This document shows positions 1-6,600 of a stretch of 7,227 nt of DNA, piece after piece (the stretch's first letter is position 1; each line of letters opens with the position of its first letter). The position numbers were made by a program, and so were the translations under genes. The stretch comes from Acidimicrobiaceae bacterium (GTDB taxonomy: Bacteria; Actinomycetota; Acidimicrobiia; Acidimicrobiales; MedAcidi-G1). The notes below the pieces were generated by a model. The model searched no databases, was not told where the DNA came from, and saw only the letters and a program-made list of their open reading frames with translations. The stretch lies in NCBI GenBank assembly GCA_002714485.1, contig PAXM01000057.1:11588-18814 (forward strand). Reading direction: 5' to 3'.

Positions 1-1422
1 ATCGCCGGGATCATGGGCGGTGCATCGACAGAGATCAGCGGTGAGACCACCAGCGTGGTCCTAGAGATGGCCTGGTGGGACCCACAAACCATCTCGACCT
101 CGTCGCGTCGCCTCGGGTTGCGGAGCGAGGCTTCGATCCGGTTCGAGCGGGGTGCCGACCCCGAGGTGGCCGACCTGGCTATGCGGCGCTTCGCCGAGTT
201 GCTGTCCGACTCCGGCGCCACGTTGGCCCCGGGGACTATCGACGTCCGGGGGAGAGTGCCCGACCGGTCGCCGGTCCGGGTCCGAACCGGCCGGGTGAAC
301 GCCCTGCTGGGTACCGACCTGTCGCGTGACGAGATGGCCGACCTACTGGAGCCCATCGGGTTCACCAGTGAGCCGGCCTACGGCGATCCATCTTCGGCGG
401 ACCTCGACGTTGCCGTACCCTGCTTTCGACCTGACAGTGCCACGGAGATCGACGTGGTCGAGGAGGTGGCCCGGATGCACGGGTACGGGCGCATCGCCCG
501 GACCGTCCCGAGTTCGACCATCACCGGGTCGCTGACCCCCTACCAGCAGGATCGTCGGTCCGTCCGCGACGCCATGGTCGGCCTGGGCCTCGACGAGGTG
601 ATGCCCGTGCCGTTCCTGGCCCCGGGTGACCTTGAGCGGGCCGGCCTGCCCGGCGACGGCGTCACGGTGACCAACCCGCTGGTGGCCGAGGAGTCGGTCA
701 TGCGGGCTTCACTGCGACCGGGCATCCTCAAGACGCTGACCTACAACGCCTCGCACCGACTCGAGGGCCTCGGCGTGTTCGAGATCGGCCACGTATACCG
801 GGTGCCGGCCATCGAACAGCCCCTGCCGGATGAGCGGGAGCACCTGGCGGTCGGACTCGGTGGCCGGGACGCCGGCGACGCCGTTGCCACCTGGTCGTCG
901 CTGGCCGATGCCCTGGACTGCCGAGACTATGCCCTGGTGTCCGACGGCCCGGCGGGCCTCCACCCGACCCGGGCTGCTCGAATCGAGGTGGCTGGCACTC
1001 CGGTCGGGTTCGTGGGTGAGGTCGATCCCGGCGTGCTGGAAGCCCATGGAATCGGCGAGCGGGTGGGTTGGCTGGAGGTGGACCTCGGGGCCCTTCTGGC
1101 CCTACCCCACGGGAGTCGCCCGTATCGTCGGGTCAGCCGATATCCATCCTCGGACATCGATTTGGCCTTCGAGGTCGACGAAGACACTTCGGCGGCTGCC
1201 GTTCGGTCCTGCCTGGTGGAGGCAGCCTGTGACCTGCTGGTCGACCTGTCACTGTTCGACGTGTTTCGGGGTGCTCCGGTGGCCGAAGGGCGTCGCAGCC
1301 TGGCCTTCACACTGCGCTTCCAGGCCGATGATCGGACGCTGACCGACGCCGAGGTGGCTGACGTGCGCCAAGTCTGCATCGATGGCGTCCAGTCAGCATT
1401 GCCGGCCGTCCTACGCGGCTAG
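1..1422 (+). CDS. pheT: Phenylalanine--tRNA ligase beta subunit, C-terminal 473 residues (5' end outside window)
   Basis: This is the beta subunit of the cytoplasmic alpha2-beta2 enzyme that charges tRNA-Phe with phenylalanine. The frame is open from base 1 and ends with TAG at 1420-1422, so the start lies upstream; family members are about 800 residues, so roughly 40% is missing. The visible part opens with the B3/B4-end signature (IAGIMGGASTEIS, then SSRRLGLRSEASIRFERG at about residues 31-50). A B5 domain follows at about 91-165, with the conserved RPD and EIDVVEEVAR segment (143-158). Next comes the inactive synthetase-like core, with TNPLVAEESVMRASL from residue 224. The C-terminal anticodon-binding FDX-ACB domain spans about 375-473 (YRRVSRYPSSDIDLAF near its start). 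Third codon positions are almost all G or C. pheS is expected just upstream, but that is not visible. Identification rests on several colinear family motifs and is very secure. Confidence 0.97.
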   Translation: MAGIMGGASTEISGETTSVVLEMAWWDPQTISTSSRRLGLRSEASIRFERGADPEVADLAMRRFAELLSDSGATLAPGTIDVRGRVPDRSPVRVRTGRVNALLGTDLSRDEMADLLEPIGFTSEPAYGDPSSADLDVAVPCFRPDSATEIDVVEEVARMHGYGRIARTVPSSTITGSLTPYQQDRRSVRDAMVGLGLDEVMPVPFLAPGDLERAGLPGDGVTVTNPLVAEESVMRASLRPGILKTLTYNASHRLEGLGVFEIGHVYRVPAIEQPLPDEREHLAVGLGGRDAGDAVATWSSLADALDCRDYALVSDGPAGLHPTRAARIEVAGTPVGFVGEVDPGVLEAHGIGERVGWLEVDLGALLALPHGSRPYRRVSRYPSSDIDLAFEVDEDTSAAAVRSCLVEAACDLLVDLSLFDVFRGAPVAEGRRSLAFTLRFQADDRTLTDAEVADVRQVCIDGVQSALPAVLRG

Positions 1423-1443
1423 GGCCGCACTGGACGACCCCTG

Positions 1444-1449
1444 TACGGT
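1444..1449 (+). promoter_or_regulatory. Possible -10 element (TACGGT) for a leaderless oxidoreductase transcript
   Basis: TACGGT matches the actinobacterial -10 pattern TAnnnT and ends 7 bases before the ATG at 1457. That spacing would place the transcription start at or next to the A of the start codon. No Shine-Dalgarno sequence is visible in the preceding 20 bases, which fits a leaderless mRNA. No convincing -35 box was found. The alternative is that the gene is co-transcribed with pheT across the 34-base gap. Confidence 0.3.
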
Positions 1450-1456
1450 CGTCTCC

Positions 1457-2443
1457 ATGCGTGCATGGCAGGTCCACGAACTGGGTGACCCGATCGACCG
1501 ATTGGTTCTGGGCGAGGTCGACCCGCCCGCACCGGGACCGGGTCGACTAGTCGTAGACACTGAGGCGGTGGGCCTGGCATTTCCCGATGTCCTCCAGGTG
1601 AGGGGCGAGTACCAGGTGAAGCCGCCCCTCCCGTTTACACCGGGAAGCGAGACAGCGGGAACGGTAGTGTCGGTGGGCGACGGGGTGTCGACCGACCTGA
1701 TCGGGCGACGGGTCGTGGCCCTAGGCGGGGGATTGGCCGAGCAGACCGAACTTCCAGCGTCGCAGGTCTTCGAGGTGCCCGAGGGGCTTTCGTCAGCCAA
1801 GGCGGCAGCCATTCCCATGAACTACTGCACTACGTGGTTTGCCCTGCATGATCGGGCCCAACTGGCAGCAGGGGAGACCCTGCTGGTCACGGGGGCGTCC
1901 GGTGGCGTGGGGTCGGCGGCAATCCAGCTGGGGTTGGCTGCTGGTGCCCGTGTGATCGCGGTGGCCGGGGGTGCCGACAAGGTGGCGGCGTGTGCGGCCC
2001 TTGGGGCTGACGCGGTCATCGACCACCAGGAGTTCGGTGACCAAACGGAACTGGTGGACCAGGTTCGCGAGCTCACCGATGGTCGGGGTGTGGACGTGGC
2101 CTACGACCCGGTGGGAGGCGAGATGTTCAAGCAGGTCTGTCGGTGCATGGCCTGGGATGGACGAGTGCTCGTAATCGGCTTTGTGGCCGGCATCCCGAAG
2201 CTGGCCACCAACCACGTGCTGCTCAAGAACTACTCGGTGGTGGGCGTTCACTGGGGGGCGTCCCTGGCTCGAGATCCGGACTCGTTGGGCCGGCAGGTGG
2301 CATCGGTGATGGTCTTGGCCAAGGAGGGGACGGTGGATCCACTGCTCCACCCGCCTTATGTCTTCGAAGATGCAGCTCGGGCCCTCCAGGACATCTACGA
2401 CCGGCAGGTGGTAGGCAAGGTAGTGGCAGACCTGACGGCCTGA
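1457..2443 (+). CDS. Zinc-less MDR-family NADPH:quinone oxidoreductase-like protein (328 aa)
   Basis: This is a predicted soluble NAD(P)H-dependent oxidoreductase of the medium-chain dehydrogenase/reductase superfamily, quinone-oxidoreductase branch. Such enzymes reduce quinones or activated alkenes; the substrate here cannot be told. The N-terminal GroES-like domain (about 1-120) carries the family opening MRAWQVHELGDP and the stretch PLPFTPGSETAGTV (57-70). The Rossmann domain has the nucleotide loop GASGGVG at 146-152, followed by ALGADAVIDH (181-190) and YDPVGG (216-221). The cysteine/histidine ligands of zinc-dependent alcohol dehydrogenases are absent. Length is normal for the family. 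The frame is open from 1382 inside the pheT 3' end, but homologues begin at the M-R/K-A-W motif, so ATG 1457 is preferred. It lacks an obvious Shine-Dalgarno and may be leaderless. It follows pheT by 34 bases with the same codon style; a link to translation is not implied. Confidence 0.93.
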   Translation: MRAWQVHELGDPIDRLVLGEVDPPAPGPGRLVVDTEAVGLAFPDVLQVRGEYQVKPPLPFTPGSETAGTVVSVGDGVSTDLIGRRVVALGGGLAEQTELPASQVFEVPEGLSSAKAAAIPMNYCTTWFALHDRAQLAAGETLLVTGASGGVGSAAIQLGLAAGARVIAVAGGADKVAACAALGADAVIDHQEFGDQTELVDQVRELTDGRGVDVAYDPVGGEMFKQVCRCMAWDGRVLVIGFVAGIPKLATNHVLLKNYSVVGVHWGASLARDPDSLGRQVASVMVLAKEGTVDPLLHPPYVFEDAARALQDIYDRQVVGKVVADLTA

Positions 2444-2476
2444 ATTGCCGGATCGGGTCGTTCGCCGACTCCGGTC

Positions 2477-2514
2477 TTTGGACAGAAATTGTCCTGATTT
2501 TTGGACAGAAATTG
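2477..2514. repeat. Two direct copies of TTTGGACAGAAATTG, 23 bp apart
   Basis: Identical 15-bp copies lie at 2477-2491 and 2500-2514, separated by 8 bases, so the repeat period is 23 bp. The first copy, with the bases after it, forms a GGACA/TGTCC dyad at 2480-2494; the second copy lacks the right arm. Short iterated sequences of this kind occur at the ends of some insertion sequences, for example the IS21 family, and as tandem protein-binding sites. No transposase is present nearby, so an element relic is only a possibility. Confidence 0.6.
2480..2502 (+). terminator. Weak candidate intrinsic terminator after the oxidoreductase gene
   Basis: A 5-bp stem GGACA/TGTCC (2480-2484 with 2490-2494) closes a GAAAT loop, and TGATTTTT follows. 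It sits 36 bases past the oxidoreductase stop codon, a sensible place for termination. The stem is short, and the same bases belong to the direct repeat, so the resemblance may be accidental. Confidence 0.3.
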
Positions 2515-2664
2515 CGCTGCGTTCTTGAATCAGTTAGATCACGCCCCAAAACTCGCCCATAGAGCCCTCAGAACCCCTTGATTGCAACGATTGTGGGGCT
2601 TCAGACATTGTTCAGGGCGGGGGATAAAGGCAAGTGGTGTGGCTTAGTGCCGCACAAACCGGCC

Positions 2665-2697
2665 GGCTCTTTCGTTGCCAGGGGTGCCGAAAGAGCC
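2665..2697. terminator. Perfect 10-bp inverted repeat, possible U-tract-less terminator
   Basis: GGCTCTTTCG at 2665-2674 is exactly complementary to CGAAAGAGCC at 2688-2697, with a 13-base loop. This is the strongest hairpin in the gap. Neither side has a good T-run, so it is not a classic intrinsic terminator, although GC-rich actinobacteria often use hairpins without one. Position between two same-strand transcription units fits termination. It could also be a regulator-binding dyad or a mobile-element remnant. Confidence 0.4.
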
Positions 2698-2861
2698 TCT
2701 CTAACCCTCTGGGTCGGCCGACTGGGCTGATCTCGAGAGTTCCAGCATCCACCAATATGCCAAGAGCAGTTGCTTAGACTTGTGTCAAGCCAAGGAATAT
2801 CGGATCGCTTGCAGAGTCGTAGGGGCTTGCGGGCGGGCGTCTCGGTAGGCCTGGGTGAACT

Positions 2862-2867
2862 GGAGAG
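2862..2867 (+). promoter_or_regulatory. Ribosome binding site GGAGAG deciding the GTG start at 2873
   Basis: GGAGAG lies 5 bases before GTG 2873. The in-frame upstream GTG at 2855 has only a weak AGG-type sequence before it, and this ribosome site would fall inside that longer reading frame. The site therefore favours the 2873 start. Confidence 0.55.
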
Positions 2868-2872
2868 CAACT

Positions 2873-3526
2873 GTGCACGACAGGCCGCTGGCCGAGAGTG
2901 CATTGAGTTCACCGGTTTCGTCGCGGACAGGCGACGGCCGGTCTGCTCGTGGTGCCCGTGAACGTGCCCAGAGTCGACAGCGCATCCTGTCGTCCGTTCG
3001 TGACATTGCGGCGGCTGACGCTAGTACCGAACTGAAGATCGAGGACATAGCGCGAGTCGCTGGCTGTTCCCGGGCCACAGTTCACAACCACTTCCCCCAC
3101 GCGATCCCCGGCATCTTCGAAGCGCTGGCTGTCGAGACCATCGAGACAGCCATCCGCCGTTATCGGATCGATTCAAAGAAATACTTCGGCCTCGACAAGC
3201 CCCGGCACTTCATAGGTTTGACTGCAGACGAGTTCTACAAGGCCGGCGATCTAGCCGTCGTGATGGTCAGAGCTTCAGTTGACCAGGCCACAGACAGTCC
3301 CTGGCCCTGGGGTCTCGGATACGAGACCACCGTCGACTGCTACGACGAAGCAGCTGAAGACGACGACCTGCCAGGTACATCCACAGACCTAGCAGAGATC
3401 ACACACATCCACTTCTACGGTTCCGTCTACCTGTGGGCCCTAGGCAGACTCGACAGCGACAAGTTCCTTCAATCCGCGAAAAGCAGTGTTGACCTGGCCA
3501 TTAACGCACTGCAGGTCAGCCGATGA
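2873..3526 (+). CDS. TetR-family transcriptional regulator (217 aa)
   Basis: This is a predicted cytoplasmic DNA-binding regulator. After a basic, low-complexity N-terminal tail of about 30 residues, the TetR-type helix-turn-helix domain covers about residues 34-80. RQRILSSVRDIAA forms helix 1, and IEDIARVAGCSRATVHNHF (56-74) matches the family pattern DIA-x-x-AG-x-S-x-x-T-x-y-x-HF. The usual YYHF core is changed to VHNHF, and the next residues are PHA in place of the common -x-SK. The C-terminal ligand/dimer domain is helical-looking, with an acidic stretch (EAAEDDDLP), and gives no hint of the ligand. GTG 2873 is chosen for its GGAGAG site; GTG 2855 would add six residues. The stop overlaps the start of the surface-protein gene by ATGA, so the two are probably co-transcribed and translationally coupled. 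Autoregulation of the pair is an inference. Codon use is less G/C-biased than in pheT. Confidence 0.85.
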   Translation: MHDRPLAESALSSPVSSRTGDGRSARGARERAQSRQRILSSVRDIAAADASTELKIEDIARVAGCSRATVHNHFPHAIPGIFEALAVETIETAIRRYRIDSKKYFGLDKPRHFIGLTADEFYKAGDLAVVMVRASVDQATDSPWPWGLGYETTVDCYDEAAEDDDLPGTSTDLAEITHIHFYGSVYLWALGRLDSDKFLQSAKSSVDLAINALQVSR

Positions 3527-3663
3527 AACGTTTCGATGGCCGCCGGCCCGAGCGGTGGATCCACCGTCCTCTTCGTCGTAACAACCGTCTACGGCTCGTT
3601 CGGGTATTCCTCGGGGTAACCCTGTTCGCTTCGACAGTGGCCACCCCGGTAGGAGTTGCTGCC
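3523..3663 (+). other. Signal peptide of the large surface protein
   Basis: The first 47 residues have a long n-region with about ten Arg/Lys, a hydrophobic core from V28 to A46 (VFLGVTLFASTVATPVGVA), and an Ala-rich end at 46-48. Cleavage after A47 (V-A-A, then A-P) fits the -3/-1 rule. The n-region is longer than usual. It has RR pairs at 7-8 and 18-19 but no S/T-RR-x-F-L-K motif, so the Sec route is favoured over Tat. Confidence 0.75.
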
Positions 3664-6600
3664 GCCCCAGAAGTTGTAGAAGCCGAAGATGTTGGAAAGA
3701 CCCTGCCTGCCACGGTTCCCAGCCGAGGGACGACCCAGGTAAGCAACCAAAAGGTGTCCAGCGCAGACGGCTTCGACTGTGAAGGAGACCTAGGAGGTTG
3801 GCTCTACCAGGTCATCTGGAAGAAGAACCCGGATGGGAACACTTTCGATCTCAAGCAGTACGACGTCGAAACGGAGAAGTACTCCGAACCTTCAGAGGCG
3901 TCGTACAACTCGAAGGACGTCGCCGGTGACTCCGACGGGGATGGGAATCCAAATGGGCTCTCTATGGATCCTGAGGGTCGGGCCTACGTCACTTATGCCC
4001 GCGACGAGTTCAACAAAGTTGTCGACCTCCTACAACTCCTGCCCGACGGCACAACCGAGTTCATCGTAAATCTCCGCAATGACCCAAAAAAGACAAAGAA
4101 GAAAAACAACGAGGTCGTGGAGGTTGCGTACAACGATCTCAACGCGGGTACCTACGTCGAGGAAAACGGCGAGTCTTACGTAGTCGTTTCGAACGGTTTC
4201 GCAAATGGTAGGGGCAGGAAAGTCAACCTGACCAGCGGGATCGTCACAGATTGGGAGCCGAAAAAGGGAAGTCCCTTCGGAGCGACGGAGAAGAACGTCA
4301 AGGATTACGTCTGGGTTGCTGAGGGAATCGAATATCGGGGTGAGACGTACAACATCGTGGGGCTGGAAATGAAAGGCACCACCGGAAATGTGCTCCTGGC
4401 CTCGTCAGATCCCACTGTCAAGATGGTGACCGACACGGTTTCTGCTCCGTCTGACTACTCAGGTACCTATGGGGCTGCGTTCAATTTCAAGCCGGGCGGA
4501 GTCGACAGCGACGAACCGACGGTGGTGTTCTTCTCCAACAATGGAGATAAGCCTGCGAAGAAGTCATTCCTGACCCAGTTGAACTGGGACGATTCTGATG
4601 GTGACGCTGCTGGCTCGTTCACCTTGGAGACCCTTGGGGACACGGAGAAAACAACCAAGAACGATGGTGGAGGATGCCCGTTCGCAAACCCGCCAAACCT
4701 GGGGCCAGTCGTGGTGTGGCCGCCGGAATGTGTGCTCGACAACCTCACGGCAACCGGTTCGAAATTCCCGCTGAAGATCACCAATACGAGCGATTCGGAA
4801 GCCACCTTCTACGTCACCGTCACCGTCAACGGCCGGGCACAGGTAATCGTTGACGATGACGGTGACGAATTCGGGCGCGAGCGGGCCCCCGTAGAGATCG
4901 CCAAGGAAGTAACGAAGAAGTTCACGTTCGACATCGAATGGGGCGACGAGTGGGAGGCCGAAGTCGAGCTCGATGGTAAGAAGCTCGCCTTCACCCCGAC
5001 CGGGGGGGTCCTCAACGAGGAGGCATGTGACGGGAAGCCCGATGATGACGACGGAATTGATAACGGCGAGAAGTTCCTGCCGACGGCTACGTCGTCATGG
5101 GTCTGTGCTGAAGGCGGTGGTGTCGACGTCGTCACTGTGACCCTGGACAACTCGAAGTCAACCGTGGACGCCGACTTCTATCTCACCGGCACCATCAACG
5201 ACCCGAAAACGGTGGAGCTCCCGTCGCCAGTAACGGTTGAAGCCGGCTGGACCGAAACACTAGACACGTTTGAGGTTTCCCACGGAATCGAGTGGAGCCT
5301 GGAGTGGCAGGCGTCAGATCCGACCGACCAGGAGAGACCCCAGAAGAGCGGCAGTCTTCCCGACGACGGTCCTCGGATCGTGGCTTGCCCACCGGTTCTA
5401 GAGTTCGCTCCCAACGTAAGTGTTGCCGAACTTGTCTGTAAAGAGCCTCCTCCTCATGTCGTGACGGTGACCCTGGACAACTCGAAATCAACCGTGGACA
5501 CCGACTTCGTTGTCACCAGCACCATCGATGGCGCTGACAACCAGGAGTTCGACGACACGGTCAAAGCTGGGAAGTTCGACGTCGTTGACATCTCGGTGCC
5601 CGAAGACGCAACTTGGGCGGTCTTTTCGCAGGCCAGCGGGAGTGGTGAATCGTCCAACTTCCGGCGGGAGGACCGTGAACCGCCGTTTGGGTCGGACAAC
5701 ACGGCGGACTGTGACGACCGGCCGGAACCGAAGATCCTTGGAAACGTCTACGGCTACGTGTGGGTTGATTGGGACAAGTCCGGGACCCGAACGTCCATCG
5801 AAGACGGTGTTGAGGAACATGTGGTCGGAGCAGTTGCAACCCTTACGAACACCACCGCCTATCTCGACGAAGACGGGAAGGTTCTCTACGGGCCCGGCGG
5901 GGACGTGGAAACGGCCACCACCGGCGACGGGTCAAAGGGTGGAAGTGATGCCGGTGACTACCGCTGGTTCATCTTTGACGTGCCAGTCGAGGACCAATCG
6001 GGGAATATCCAGGAGTACACGGTCCAGGTCGACTACGCCGACGCGACCTTCCCTCCCGGTTTCACCCCGGCCGGATACACGGTGCAGAACAACGAGGACA
6101 ACGTCCTCGCCGACGAAACCGACTCAGACGTCTCTCCGCGGACTGGAAGCATCGGCGAGTCCGCACCGTTCTCCCTCGTCGAGAATCTCGACGAGCACCG
6201 AGTTGACGCCGGCGTCGTCACCGACATCGCCTTCGAACCGACAGCCGAAGTGACGATCGACTGCGATTCGGGAACCGCGCAGATCAACCTCGACAACACC
6301 CTGTCAGCGGTCGACGCCAACTTCACCGTCGACGCGTGGGCCGGAACTCGTAGCGATGCGAACCGGCTTGATGGGTCGGGAACCCAGGTAGTGGGTGGTG
6401 GAGCAAGTTCCGACTACGAGCAGATCATCGCGACTCCTGCCGGCCAGGTGCTCCTCATACGGATCACGGCCATTGCGTGGGACGACGGAACGGACCTCGG
6501 TCTTGGGTCGTTCCAGGTCTGGGACCAGTCGGTTTCCGACGCCCCGGCCCGCTTCTGCCCGGCGATTCAGGTCATCGCGACGGATTGTCCGCCAACCGTG

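Larger units (their letters stand above)
2444..2872. other. Gene-free interval between oxidoreductase and TetR genes
   Basis: No convincing gene was found on either strand in these 429 bases. The - strand frame 2601-2912 has no recognisable motif and runs into the start of the regulator gene. The interval holds a 15-bp direct repeat with a hairpin (2477-2514), a perfect 10-bp inverted repeat (2665-2697), and a short CTTG-tgt-CAAG dyad at 2779-2789, 84 bases before the regulator start. The strong G/C third-position habit of the genes to the left stops here. No tRNA or other RNA gene was recognised. The promoter of the regulator should lie in the right part, but no clear -35/-10 pair is visible. 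Confidence 0.6.

Noticed and set aside
2779..2789. CTTG-tgt-CAAG dyad as a TetR operator, and TTGACA on the - strand at the same place
   Set aside because: The arms are only 4 bp and do not extend, shorter than usual TetR operators. The TTGACA has no matching -10 at a proper distance.
2855..2872. Upstream GTG start for the regulator at 2855
   Set aside because: It adds six residues, but the good GGAGAG site lies downstream of it and serves GTG 2873.
2444..2872. tRNA gene or attachment site in the gap
   Set aside because: No T-arm GGTTCGAATC-like sequence or cloverleaf-compatible acceptor pairing was found, and no integrase is visible.
2601..2912. 103-codon - strand reading frame in the gap
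   Set aside because: No recognisable motif and a Pro/Ser/Arg-rich composition typical of shadow frames. It overlaps the regulator start and has no convincing ribosome site.
3541..3605. Tat (twin-arginine) signal in the surface protein
   Set aside because: The RR pairs are not followed by the x-F-L-K type consensus and lie in a broadly Arg-rich region, so an ordinary Sec signal fits better.
4086..4092. A-AAA-AAG heptamer in register, the classic -1 frameshift slippery sequence
   Set aside because: It is correctly phased, but a -1 slip leads to a stop at 4209-4211 and the 0 frame continues for over 1000 codons. No upstream internal Shine-Dalgarno or downstream hairpin was seen. Lys codons in a lysine-rich patch explain it.
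5510..6253. 247-codon + strand frame inside the surface-protein gene
   Set aside because: Its product is Thr/Ser/Arg/Pro-rich low-complexity sequence in a shifted frame, while the other frame over the same bases encodes a recognisable SdrD_B-like domain.
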